NCBI RefSeq assembly: GCF_019575955.1
Contig: NZ_CP080575.1
Span: forward strand, 2,170,001-2,234,000
Origin: Nesterenkonia pannonica
GTDB lineage: Bacteria > Actinomycetota > Actinomycetes > Actinomycetales > Micrococcaceae
DNA length: 64,000 bases
Reading direction: 5' to 3'
Shown: piece by piece, positions 31,801 through 41,924 of the stretch
Layout of the letters: each line of letters begins with the position of its first letter
Position numbering within the stretch: position 1 is the stretch's first letter
Made by a program: the position numbers and the translations under genes
The notes under the pieces: generated by a model
Databases searched by the model: none
The model's input: only the letters and a program-made list of their open reading frames with translations
Told to the model about the DNA's origin: nothing

Positions 31801-33528
31801 GCAGGAGCACGTCCGCACCTGGGCGCACGAGCTCATCTCTGCCCAGCGGGCCTTCCCGGTCAGCTGGCACGGCGAAGAGCGCTTCGCCGCCGCGGAGGAC
31901 GCCGCGCGCCTGCGGGACGGCCTCGGCCTGCCGCTGCCCCAAGGCATCCAGCAGGTCTTCCTGGAGCCGGTCGATGATCCGCTCGGCGACCTCGTATCCC
32001 GCTACGCGCGCAGCCACGGCCCCTTCACACCTGACGCCGCGGCGGCCGCGCTCGGCCTCCGCTCGCCGCGGTGCAGCAGACCCTCGACCGTCTCGCCGAG
32101 CACGGGCGGATCGTGGAAGGCCTGTTCACCCCTGACCGCACCACTCCGGTCGACCGCGAATACTGCGAAACCGACATGCTGGGCCGCATCAGGCGCCGCT
32201 CCTGGCCGCCCTGCGATCTGCGGTGGAACCAGTGCCCACCGCCGCGTACGCCCACTTTCTGACGGAATGGCAGTCCGTCGCGCCCGGATCCCGGCAGGAG
32301 GGGACGGCCGGTGCTCTCGCACTGGCCGACGTGCTCTCGCAGCTGGTAGGCTATCCCGCCCCCGCGAGCGCCTGGGAGAGCTTCATCCTGCCGGCGCGGG
32401 TCCGCGACTACACGCCGTCAATGCTGGACGAGCTGCTCAGCGCAGGCGAGGCGGTGGTCACCGGGCATGGTGAGCTCGCCGGGCACGACGGCTGGATCAG
32501 CATCACGCCGACCGCCGACGCCGACGCGTTGGAGCAGCGCAGCCGTGGAGAGCAGCTCGCTGAGGTGCACCAGCAGGTGATGGAGGTTCTGGAGCGTGGG
32601 GTGCATGGTTCGCCGAGGCGATCGCTGGCGCCGCGGAGCTCTCGGTCACGGCCACCCAGAACGCGCTCTGGGAGCTGTTCTGGACCGGCCGTGCAGCACC
32701 CGACAGCTTCGCTCCCATCAGGACGAGGCTCAGCGGCGGCAGCACCGCTCACAAGCGGAAGCCCTCCGCCTCCCGGACTCGCCACACGTCCCGCCGCATG
32801 GCCCTGAGGCGCGCTGCGGACGCGCAGCAGGCGCGCACGGGCACCACCGGCGGCACGCCCTCCGGAGGGCGGTGGTCCCTCATCTCCCAGCCTCAGGCCG
32901 ACGACCCCGCCGCAGTCGCCTCCTCGGCGCATGCTCGAGCCGAAATCCTTCTGGACCGGTACGGCGTCCTCACCAGAGGCTCCGTCGCCTCGGAGGACGT
33001 GCCCGGCGGCTTCGCCGGCGTGTACAAAGTGCTCGCGGCAGCAGAGGCCGCAGGGCAGGTGCGTCGCGGCTACTTCATCGAGCAGCTCGGCGCGGCCCAG
33101 TTCACCTCCTCGGCCACCGTGGACCGGCTGCGTGACATCGGCGAAGGCATGGAGGACGGAAAGATCGGCGCCGCAATCGCCCTGGCAGCCGCCGATCCGG
33201 CCAACCCGTACGGAGCAGCCCTGGAGTGGCCCGCCCTGCCGGACATCAAGGCCCGCCCCGGGCGCAAGGCAGGCGCCGTCGTCGTCATGCACCGGGGGAC
33301 CTGGCCCTCTACATGGAGCGCGGCGGCAAGACGATGCTGCTCTACGTGGACCCAGATGAGGCCAAACCGGTCGCCGAGGCGCTCGTCGCAGCACTGCGGC
33401 GCGCGAAGAGCCCACGCCTGGCAGTGGAGAAGGTCAACGGCGAGCCGGTGCTCACTCACCCGCTCGCCGCAGTGCTGCGAGAAGCTTCGACAGCAGCCCC
33501 AGCGGCCTGCGGCTCTGAGGACCCCGCC
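28883..33528 (+). CDS. lhr: large ATP-dependent helicase Lhr, many frameshifts
   Basis: Superfamily 2 DNA/RNA helicase of the long Lhr type, about 1550 residues. Start ATG 28883. Motifs in order: SPTSAQEGAW (Q-like), APTGSGKTLSAFLW (Walker A), LYISPLKALGVDIERNL, LITTPESLYLML, IIDEVHALVGTKRG, LSATVEP, FVNSRRLAEKL, VVATSSLELGIDMGAVDLV and LQRLGRAGHQVGEVS. The Lhr core and C-terminal domains follow (LPRSAYEATLDLLA, PYGMQVHAPWALA, WESFILPARVRDYTPSMLDE). At least a dozen breaks occur. GCTTAC at 30104 (ASAGLQRLGRAGH), GTAAGC at 30759 (GLGRPAELG) and GTAGGC at 32346 (LAGYPAPASAWE) are altered GCCGGC sites. The final residues SPSGLRL end at 33528. Confidence 0.92.
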
Positions 33529-33566
33529 TGGACGCGGAGCATTCCACCAAGCGATACACTTGGACC

Positions 33567-34100
33567 GTGATTTTCTGCCTGCCGTTCCTGATGTTCCAGG
33601 GCCGCGCCCAAGAGGCCATCGACCTGTATCTCGAGACCTTCCCCGACGCTGAGCTCTTGGAAGTCGTGCACCACCCCGAGGGCACAGAGGTTCAGCCGCT
33701 GACCAGGACGGGCGAGCAGCCGAACGTTCAGGACACCGCCGCCATGGAGACCGTCGTGGACAGGCTCCCGACCCTCGTGGCCACCTCGCAGCTGAGAATC
33801 GGCAGCCAGGTCCTGATGCTGCAGGATTCGCTGATCGAGCAGGCATTCGACTTCACCCCCTCCATGTCCCTCTCGGTGGTCGTGGACAGCGACGAAGACT
33901 TCGACCGCATCGTCCACAACCTCTCCGCCGAGGGCGAGTACCTGATGGAGCCCGGGGACTACGACTTCGCCAAGAACTACGCATGGGTCAAGGACACCTT
34001 CGGCGTCACATGGCAGGTCGTTCTGCCCTCGAACGCCGGAGCGCCCGCACCGGGCTCCGTCGAGGATGCCTCGCCGCTCCAGGCCCCCGCCTGGGAGTGA
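33567..34100 (+). CDS. VOC/PhnB-like protein
   Basis: Intact 177-residue frame from GTG 33567. The opening FCLPFLMFQGRAQEAIDLYLETFPDAELLEV and the later SLSVVVDSDEDFDRIV and TFGVTWQVVLPS match the PhnB/3-demethylubiquinone methyltransferase-like VOC fold, a small metalloenzyme-like fold of varied function. Its stop overlaps the next start. Function unassigned. Confidence 0.75.
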   Translation: MIFCLPFLMFQGRAQEAIDLYLETFPDAELLEVVHHPEGTEVQPLTRTGEQPNVQDTAAMETVVDRLPTLVATSQLRIGSQVLMLQDSLIEQAFDFTPSMSLSVVVDSDEDFDRIVHNLSAEGEYLMEPGDYDFAKNYAWVKDTFGVTWQVVLPSNAGAPAPGSVEDASPLQAPAWE

Positions 34101-35140
34101 GCCAGCCCAACCTGCGCCGCTCACCGCTGCCGGTGCGCAACGGGGTCAACGCCACTCGGCTGCGAATTCCGCTCTCAGGTCCCTGGCCCACCGTGCACGC
34201 CTACGTGCTGGAGAAGTTCGGACACCTCGACGCGGCCGGGATCACGGCACGGTTCGATGCGGGCGAAGTCGTCGACGCAGAAGGCACCCTGCTCACGAGC
34301 ACCGCACCCCTGGGTTCGGCTGAGTTCATCTGGTACTACCGCTCCCTGCCTGCTGAGGATCCGCTGCCGGTGACCGAGAGCATCATCCACGAGGACGACG
34401 ATCTGCTCGTCGTCGACAAGCCCCACTTTCTGCCCACCACTCCGGCCTTACCGGTACGTGCAGGAATCGCTGCTGGTGCGTCTGCGCAGCCGCCTGGGCT
34501 ATGACGACCTCATCCCCATCCACCGCCTGGACCGCGGCACCGCGGGCGTCGTCCTGCTCTCGAAGCGTCCCGAGACCCGCGGCGCCTACCAGCTGATGTT
34601 CGAGCGGCGCACGATCCGCAAAACCTATGAATGCGTGTCCGCGATGCCCGCGGCCCCGGAGAGCGCAGCCCCTTCGCCCGCTTCCCCGTCACGATGCGCA
34701 GCCGGATCGAGAAGACCAAGGGCGTGGTGATCAGCGAGCGCGTCCCCTACCCTCGGAGCTCTCGGGCCGCAGCCTCGAAGGGCGGACCGGACGCCGGCGG
34801 CGCAGGGATCAGACCCAAGGCGCGAATTCCTCCAGCCGCGTGGAGCTGCTCACCGCGGGACGAAGCCCGCAGGGCAGAGACGTGGGCATTTCCGACTCAC
34901 CCCGCATACCGGCAAGACGCACCAGCTGCGCCTGCACATGGCGATGCTGGGCCTGGGCATCATCAACGACAGGTTCTACCCGGACCTCTGGGACGACGCC
35001 CCGACGACTTCGGCGCGCCCCTGCAGCTGCTGGCCCGCACGATCGGCTTCGACGACCCGCTCACCGGCTCACCACGACGCTTCACGTCCAGTCGTAGACT
35101 CTCTGAGCAGCCAGCACAGTCGCACGAAACGCACACCTGA
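34097..35140 (+). CDS. RluA-family RNA pseudouridine synthase, frameshifted
   Basis: Isomerises uridine to pseudouridine in RNA. GTG 34097 overlaps the VOC stop. The N-terminal S4-like part is followed by IIHEDDDLLVVDKPHFLPTTP; there GCCTTACCGG at 34446 stands for GCCGGCCGG (PAGRYVQES). The catalytic motif is IPIHRLDRGTAGVVLLSK with the active Asp. Later FERRTIRKTYE, PHTGKTHQLRLHMAMLGLGIIND follow. Further breaks near 34660, 34890 and 35005. It probably ends SSRRLSEQPAQ at 35140. About 345 residues. The RNA target is not predictable. Confidence 0.8.
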
Positions 35141-35150
35141 GGGGTTCCGG

Positions 35151-35769
35151 ATGGAAATGTTCGAGGAGCTCCTCGCAGAGTGGGGCTTCTGGTTCCTCCC
35201 CTGCAGGCCCTCGCCGTCGCTCTGACGGCACCTGTCCCGCCCTTCCCTCAGAGCCGGTGGTGATCGCCTCAGGCGCCTACGCAGCCGACGGACGCCTGAG
35301 CTTCTGGGCGGTGCTGGGGTTCACCACCGCGGGCTGCCTGTTGGGGACCTGATGCTGCACCTGATGGTGCGATTCCAGGGGCTCCGGCTGATCTACCGCT
35401 GGCGGTGGGGGCGCAGGCTGCACCGCGGCATCCTGCGCGCATCGATCCGCGCTGGCACGGCGTCCACGGTGGTGGGCCTGCTGCTGCTCCGCTGGGTGCC
35501 GGGCGGGCGCTCGGCGTCCATGCTGACGTCGGCGATGATCCGTCTCTCCTGGCCGCGGATGATCCCCTGCTCGTACTGGGTGCGTTGATCTGGTCGTTAT
35601 GGCTGGTAGGGCTTGGTTACATTACGGGAACAACTACGGGCTCCCCGTGGGCCAGCACTCTCTTCGGCATCGGAGTGGGTACCCTTGTTGGGTCCTCATC
35701 GCACTGGCCTGGACCAGACGGCGTCGGGGCGGCACCCAGGTTGAGATGGAAGCATCTTCAGCCGACTGA
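35151..35769 (+). CDS. DedA/SNARE-associated family membrane protein, frameshifted
   Basis: Integral membrane protein of the DedA family. The start MEMFEELLAEWGFWFLP is followed by PFPSEPVVIASGAYAADGRLSF, WAVLGFTTAGCLLGDL and RWVPGGRSASMLTSAMIRLSW, then hydrophobic segments with LIWSLWLVGLGYITG and GIGVGTLVGVLIALAW. Breaks lie near 35195, 35250, 35345 and 35640-35700. About 205 residues. Family members are lipid transporters or membrane homeostasis proteins; no specific substrate can be given. Confidence 0.7.
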
Positions 35770-35820
35770 CATATCTGTGTCGTATTCCATGCTGAATTGA
35801 GCGCCCAGGGAGGCTTCACC

Positions 35821-37471
35821 GTGACCGAGACGTCGTCGGAGGACTCTGCGCCCCGTGCGGGAGCCGCTGAGGAGCCTCAGGGGACGGACACACCATGCGG
35901 CACTATGCCTTCAGCCCTGCTGAGGGAGTGCGAAAGGCCGAGGCCCCCACGATCACGTTCAGGCCTCAGCAGACGCAGACTCCGAGGACGTCGTCCTAGC
36001 GGCCGACCCGCCGCATGGAGCCCACACCGACCCGCAGCGACGACGCGAAGCCTGACTTCTTCGACGGCATCGACCAGCGCCTGAAGACCTGGTGGAAGGG
36101 GCGCAGCGCACGACGGAGGAGAAGCGCCGTCAGCGCGAAGAGGCGCACGCGGCGCAGGCTGCCCCTGAGACTGTCCAGGGCCCTGCCCCTCGGCGCCTAC
36201 TGACACGCAGGCCTTCCTGGGAGCAGCACGATGACGCCACTCAGGTCATCCCGGCCTACCGCCCCACCGAGCATGAGGGGAGCAGCACGATGCCCCGATG
36301 CGGAGCCCGTCGACTCACGCGGCGCAGGACCAGCGCAGGCGCGCCCGGGCGAGGCGAACGTGCCCACGACGCTGCCGCCCGCACCCGGCGAGTTCACCAC
36401 CAGGCCTTCGCCGCCGCCGCGTGTGCGCCGAGCCCTGACGAACAGCGTCAGCGCACGGTCATCGCCCAGAAGGCCGCAGCGATCGAGGCCGCCACGAGTT
36501 CGTACCAACAGCCGGCGCGGTACGAGTTCGCCGACGATGAGGAAGATCTCTACACCTACATTCCGCCCTACAACCTTCCTTCCAGGGATCCTGACCCCGA
36601 GCCGGAGCGATGGGACCTCTACCGGCGCATCGCTGTCAGCCTCGGCGCCCTCTCGGCCATCTTCTCCACCCTGTGGATGTTCGGGGTGTTCACTCCCGCA
36701 AGCAGCGGCATCCTCGGCGGTCAGCTGAGGCAGACCTGGCTCGACGGCGACTTCGCCCTTCTCTCCCCGGAGCGGTCCTGGTACTGGATCTGGCCGGTGA
36801 TCACAGTGGGGCTCATCGCCCACGCGATCTTCCAGTGGCAGGCGTCCCAAGAGTCGACGCCGCGTCAGCGGCACTCCGGGTGGCTCGTTGCTTACGCGGG
36901 AGTCCTCATGGTCCCCTCACGCTGTCGATCCACTATCAGTGGCTGACGATCGCGGCCCTGCTGTCGCTGGCCATCGTGCCGCCTCTGCTGGAATCGGTGC
37001 GCCAGTTCAATCAGCACACTTCCCGCTCACTGTCTGAGCGGCGACTCACCGATGACGCAGTGGGCGCCTTCTTCGGATTCGCCCTGGTGCAGGCGGCTTC
37101 GGCGGTGTCGGTGCGGCTGACCTCCTGGGGCTGGGACATCCCCGGAGTCTCCCCAGCCTGTGGGCGATCATCGGCCTCTTCATCTGCGTCTGGACAGCAG
37201 CCTTCTACTCCATGACGGAGCGCGGCCGCATCACCATCGCCCTCGCGCTCTCCTGGGGCATGATGTGGCTGGTCTTCCCCGTGTCCTCGGCGAGGCAACG
37301 AGCGCGTGGGTGGCCGTAGGCGCCGCCATCAGCGCATTCATCGTCATCCTGGCCACGCAGTCGCGCAGGCACCGGATCAACCATGCGGAGCGCCGCGCAG
37401 CCATGGGCTTACCCTGGAAGACATCATCTGATGAGCCTGAGCCGTCTTCGGCCCAGGCTCTGAAAGAATGA
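35821..37471 (+). CDS. uncharacterised multi-pass membrane protein, frameshifted
   Basis: Not recognised. GTG 35821 follows GGGAGG. The first 200 residues are hydrophilic, charged and Pro/Ala-rich with a WWKG segment and EEKRRQREEAHAAQ; frames change several times (near 35900, 36000, 36110, 36200, 36300). From about 36600 come seven or so hydrophobic segments: VSLGALSAIFSTLWMFGVF, WYWIWPVITVGLIAHAI, a pair near 36880-36990, GAFFGFALVQAASAVSV, GLFICVWTAAFYSM and ALALSWGMMWLVFPV. GCTTAC at 36893 and GTAGGC at 37317 are candidate altered sites. The C-terminus is charged. A tryptophan-rich membrane sensor is possible. Confidence 0.55.
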
Positions 37472-37475
37472 GCTC

Positions 37476-38009
37476 ATGAGTGTGCGGACCCCGACCCGAA
37501 TCCCGGATGGCTCTCCGAGGACGACCTTGACTTCGCCCGGCAGCGCCTGCCCATCGTCTATGTCGAGGCGGTGCCGGTCCGGCTGGACTCTCTCGGCTAC
37601 GTCACCGAGGTGGGCCTTCTACACGGCCGACGACGAGGGCCAGTTCCACCGGTCGGTGGTCTCGGGCCGCGTGATGTACCGCGAGACGGTCCGTGCCGCC
37701 CTGCTGCGCCACATCGAGAAGGACCTGGGCTCGCTGGCTCTGCCGCAGATCCCTCCGTCCCCACCCCGTTCAGCGTCGGCGAGTACTTCCCGTATCCGAG
37801 CGAAACAGGCATGGTGGACAATCGTCAGCACGCCGTCTCACTGGCCTACGTGGTACCGGTCAACGGAGAGTGCTCCCGCGCCAGGACGCCCTTGAAGTGT
37901 CCTGGCTGACGCCGGAGCAGGTGCTCGACACGGAGACGCAGATGGAGTTCGTGGGGGCCGGGAGAAGCTGGTCGCGCAGGCTCTGGCGCACCTGGGCTGC
38001 ACGGGCTGA
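37476..38009 (+). CDS. DUF4916 NUDIX-related protein, frameshifted
   Basis: An actinobacterial NUDIX-like protein. Pieces: LPIVYVEAVPVRLDSLGYVTEVG, SVVSGRVMYRETVRAALLRHIEKDLG, ALPQIPPSP, PFSVGEYFPYP, RQHAVSLAYVVPVNGEC and RQDALEVSWLTPEQV, in an order and spacing I recall for DUF4916. Breaks near 37500, 37615, 37765, 37880 and 37965. The corrected end LAHLGCTG stops at 38009. About 178 residues. The canonical Nudix box is not clear, so hydrolase activity is doubtful. Confidence 0.7.
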
Positions 38010-38031
38010 ACGAGCGCGAAGGGAACGAACT

Positions 38032-38528
38032 ATGACGACACCCGCCCCGAACGCCCTGCGGGCTTACTGCTGCCGATCGTCCCGCCGGGCATCAGCGAGC
38101 AGACCGGTCCTGAGGCTCTCCTGACCGCGTGGCTGCTGGCCTGGCTGGCCCCCACCCTCCTCATGGGAACACTGCTGCTGGGAGCAGGCCTGCTGCCTCA
38201 GTGGCTGGACCTCGACTGGAACATGGAGTTCATCGCGCCCCTGATCCCCTACATCGGGGCAGCAGCTGCAGTGGTCGGCATCCCCGGCACGCTCCTGGTC
38301 GGATGGCTGCTGCGCCACGAGCTGAACCCTCTGGTCCACGTGCTGGGCTGGGTGGTCGTCGGCCTGCTCTATGGGCCCGTCATCCTCGCGGTTGGCTGCA
38401 GGCGGCCTGGTGCCGATGCTGATTCCCATCATCGGCTTCCCGCAGGTGTCCTGATGGGCATCAGCCGCTGGCTTGCCCAAACCATGGCATACGTCACAGT
38501 GCCTGATGATGCGAGCGACTCTCTTTAG
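38032..38528 (+). CDS. small uncharacterised membrane protein, frameshifted
   Basis: Not recognised. From ATG 38032 the first 30 residues are Pro/Ala-rich. Hydrophobic segments follow: WLLAWLAPTLLMGTLLLGAG, APLIPYIGAAAAVVGIPGTLL and VLGWVVVGLLYGPVIL, then LVPMLIPIIGFPAG. The frame changes near 38065, near 38395, and near 38443 where CCGCA is read for CCGGCA. It ends ISRWLAQTMAYVTVPDDASDSL split by the breaks, with TAG at 38528. About 165 residues. It is the last gene before a bidirectional hairpin. Confidence 0.55.
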
Positions 38529-38671
38529 ACGAAAGTGGACTAGTTCGTCTCACATCGTCGCGAAAGAATAATGAAGTGCGGTGCAGTAACGGAGTGCCGT
38601 GCACTTCAGGTGGAGCAGACCTCGATGGGCTCCGGTGCAACGGCCCGGCTGAGACCTCTGATTCAACCTGC

Positions 38672-38703
38672 GGCCCGGGCGGCACCTCTATGCCGCCCGG
38701 GCC
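38672..38703. terminator. bidirectional terminator hairpin
   Basis: GGCCCGGGCGGCA and TGCCGCCCGGGCC form a perfect 13-base stem with loop CCTCTA, followed on the plus strand by CATACTTTTA. It lies between a plus-strand gene ending at 38528 and the minus-strand kinase gene ending at 38714. Confidence 0.75.
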
Positions 38704-38713
38704 CATACTTTTA

Positions 38714-39941
38714 TCAGGCCGACTTCAGCCCAGTGATGCTGATCTTCCAGTTGCCGTTGTTGTCGACGCCGTAGCGCGCCGATCCTCCGAACGCCGCGAC
38801 CCTGTCCCGAACGCCGATCAGCCCCGCGCCGCTGCTGGACCAATGCTGCGTCTGCGCTCCCGAGACCAGCGAATTCGTGACTGTCAGGCAGACCTCCTCC
38901 CCACTTCAAGCTCCAGCCGCACTGTGGTGCCCGGGGCGCGTACTTGGCGGCGTTGGTCGCACACTCCTGGAGGATGCGGTAGAGCGCGGCATTGACCGAC
39001 CTTGAGAGGCCGTCGAGGCTGCCTGTGATGTCGCTGTCCACGGTCAGACCCAGGTGCTCAAGCCTTTCGGTGAACTGAAGGAGACCCCGCCGCACGTCGA
39101 GCTCGGAGGCCGAAGAGATGAGCTCTCCGTCGGCTTCGGTCATGGCTTGGCTGTCTTCGGGATTGAGGACGGTCAGCACTCGGCGCATATCGTTCAGCGC
39201 GGTCCGCGAAGCGTTCCCTATGACCTTCACTGCCCCTTCGTAGGCCTCTCGGGTGCCCTTCAGCTGGGCTGCGCGTGCTTGCATAGCGATGATCGTAATG
39301 TCGTGTGCGACGACGTCGTGGAGGTCTCTCGCGATGGATTTCCGCTCGTAGGCGACCGATTCGCGGTGGCGCCTCTCCAGCTCCTCCAGGTCCCGCTGCG
39401 ACTGCAGGCTCGCATCTGTGGAGCGCCTGAAGGCTCCTCCGACCCCGTAGGAGGTCAGCAGAGCGATCGCCACGGAGCTTACCACCAGCAGCCCCAGCAG
39501 CTGCTCGTCGAAGGTCATCCCCAGCGCGACCGACCATGCCATCATGACCGCCAGTGTGCCCCGGCGGAAGCGCTTGGTGGAGGTCTGGGCCGTCAGCCCG
39601 GTGATCAGCAGCGCCAGGAGCACCCCCATCACCAGCCCCTCGACGAAGAGGGAAAGAATGAGGACGACCAGCGCCGCCGGAGCCGCGTAGGTCACGCAGA
39701 TCCCCAGCAGGAGTACGCAAGCGATGGAGAGAACGCCGACCAGGGCGAGATCCACCGGGAACTCATCGTCACCCATCGCAAAGAGGTCAATGATGATGTC
39801 CGCGCCCAGCGCGATCCCAGCCAGGAGGGTCACGACCAGCAGCAGCCACTTGTCGAGCTCTCTGCAGGACCAGAAGGTGCCGGACTCGAACTCCTCCAGG
39901 ACGCTAGTACGGGAGCTGGTGCTGCCGTTCTGCGGGGACAT
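38714..39941 (-). CDS. NarL-type sensor histidine kinase, frameshifted near the end
   Basis: Membrane sensor kinase of the HisKA_3 class. About six N-terminal membrane segments (LLLVVTLLAGIALGADIII, VGVLSIACVLLLGICVTY, ALVVLILSLFVEGLVMGVLLALL and others) are followed by the phosphoacceptor helix YERKSIARDLHDVVAHDI. The ATPase N-box is ILQECATNAAKYAP. Near 38935 and 38890 the frame breaks; corrected residues include GAGLIGVRDRVAAFGG and a C-terminus ITGLKSA stopping at 38714. About 410 residues. It is divergent from its likely partner regulator at 40051. The stimulus is unknown. Confidence 0.85.
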
Positions 39942-40050
39942 ACGTTTCAGCCTAGCTCCTCACATTTTGTACCACCTGTACAGGTGCTGGACATATCGCA
40001 GGGCTGTCGCGCGTTCGGTTTCGTCCAGTATTGGCCCATAGGATGGTTCC

Positions 40051-40762
40051 ATGACCGTATCCGATGATGCCAATGACACCCAGGAGGAGTCCGCCTCTGT
40101 GAGTGTCCTCATCGCCGATGATCATCCGGTCATGTCCACCGCACTGCGCACCTACGTGGACTCATCGCCGGGAATGAGGTGCATCGGGGAGGCCAACAAC
40201 GGCGAGGCGGCGGTCTCTCGGGCTCTGGAGCTCAGGCCGGATGTGGTCGTGATGGACCTTCATATGCCGGGCATCGGCGGCATCGAAGCCACCCGCAGAA
40301 TTCGGGACGAGGATCCTGCCATATCGGTGCTCGCCGTCACCACGTTCTCGACCGAGCGCTACGTGATTCCGGCTCTGCGCGCGGGTGCCATGGCTACATC
40401 GTGAAGGACGCCGAGCCGGAGGAGATTCTCTCCGCCATCCGCCAGGTGCACGAGGGAATCGCCCGCTTCTCTCCCTCTGTGGCGCAGCAGCTGATGGTCT
40501 CTGTGGAGAACTCGCTTACCGAGGTGGAGACTGCCCTCGCCCGTTTCCGCGTTCCCCGCACCTGCCGGAGCGGGAGCTGGAAGGGCTTCAGCTGCTGGCC
40601 AAGGGCTCGTCGAACGCTGAGATCGCCACGCAGATGTCGGTCTCGGAGGCGACGGTGAAGGTCTACATGGGACGGCTGATGAACCGCCTCGAAGTGCGGG
40701 ACCGGGTCCAGCTCCTCATCCGCAGCGCCCAGCTCGGCCTGGTGGACCCTCGACTGGACTGA
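40051..40762 (+). CDS. NarL/LuxR-type response regulator, frameshifted
   Basis: Receiver domain with SVLIADDHPVMSTALRTYV, the phosphoacceptor in DVVVMDLHMPGIGGIEAT, and the switch Thr in LAVTTFSTE. The frame breaks near 40390; the corrected link is RAGAMGYIVKDAEPEEIL. The C-terminal LuxR helix-turn-helix, in a third frame from about 40555, reads LPERELEGLQLLAKGSSNAEIATQMSVSEATVKVYMGR. GCTTAC at 40515 changes SPAEVE to SLTEVE. About 237 residues. Pairs with the divergent kinase, 109 bases away. Confidence 0.87.
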
Positions 40763-40794
40763 GCCGCGCGATTGTCCCTAAGGACAGGTCCGGT

Positions 40795-41910
40795 TCAGCG
40801 GCGGTAGAACGGGAGTTCGACGACCTCGACGTCCTGAGGCTTGCCGCGGACATCGACCTGAAGCGCCGTTCCCGGCTCTTTGAAGGCGACGTCGACGTAG
40901 CCCAGGACGATCGCGTGGCCCAGAGTGGGGCTCGGGGCACCGGAGGTGACCTCACCGATGACATTCCCCGCCTCGTCCAGCACTGTGGAACCGGCACGCG
41001 CAGCACGCTTGCCCGCACCCTTCAGCCCTACGAGCCTCCTGCCCGAGGTCTTGCCGAGCCCGGCCTCACGCGCTTTCTCCAAAGCGTCGCGGCCCACGAA
41101 CGCCTGAGACTTGGAGTAGGAGACCACCGGCAGGCCCGCCTCCTGCGGCAGACGCTCCTCGGAAAGCTCCTGCCCATACAGCGGCATTCCCGCCTCCAGT
41201 CGGAGCGAGTCGCGGCAGGAGAGTCCGCAGGGGACGAGGCCGAACTCCGAGCCGCGCTCCAGAAGAGCTCGCCATAGGGCGCCTGCCTTGTCATAGGGCA
41301 GGTACAGTTCGAAACCGTCCTCCCGGTGTACCCGGTGCGCGCCAGCAGCACCTGCTCCCCACCGATGGTGACCGTGGTGTGGGCGTAGTACTTCAGCCCC
41401 TCCACCAGGTACGTCTCATCCAGCCGCACCGCGGAGGACACGATCTCCTCCGCCTTGGGCCCCTGAACAGCGATCAGGCTGATCCCTCGGTCTCATCCCA
41501 GATCTCCACATCGAACCCACTGGCCCGCGCCTCCAGCTCAGCCACAACCCGCTCGCGGTTGGAGGCGTTGGGAATCAGCAGGTACTCAGAGTCCTCGATC
41601 CGGTAGACGATCAGGTCGTCGATCACCCCGCCCTCGGCGGTGACCATCAGCGTGTACTTCGCTCGACCCGGCTGAACCTTGGCCAGGTCCGAGACCAGCG
41701 CCGCGTTCAGGAATTCCGGGGCGTCCGGTCCGATTGCCCGCACCTCCCCATATGGGAGAGGTCGAAGAGCCCGGCGGCCTCACGGACCGCCCGATGCTCA
41801 GACAGCTCAGAGGAGTACTTCAGGGGCATCTGCCACCCGCCGAACTCGGTGAACGAGGCGCCGAGCGCCTCATGCTCGGCAGCCAGCGGACTCTGCTTCA
41901 GCTCAGCCAT
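40795..41910 (-). CDS. gcvT: glycine cleavage T protein (aminomethyltransferase), frameshifted
   Basis: Transfers the methylene group from the aminomethyl-lipoyl H protein to tetrahydrofolate. Start [23 protein letters not shown], then [97 protein letters not shown] and the C-terminal [19 protein letters not shown]. Frames change near 41745, 41480 and 41320. About 372 residues. It follows gcvP by 14 bases; no gcvH is present between or next to them. Confidence 0.92.
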
Positions 41911-41924
41911 CGTGTCAGCTCTCC

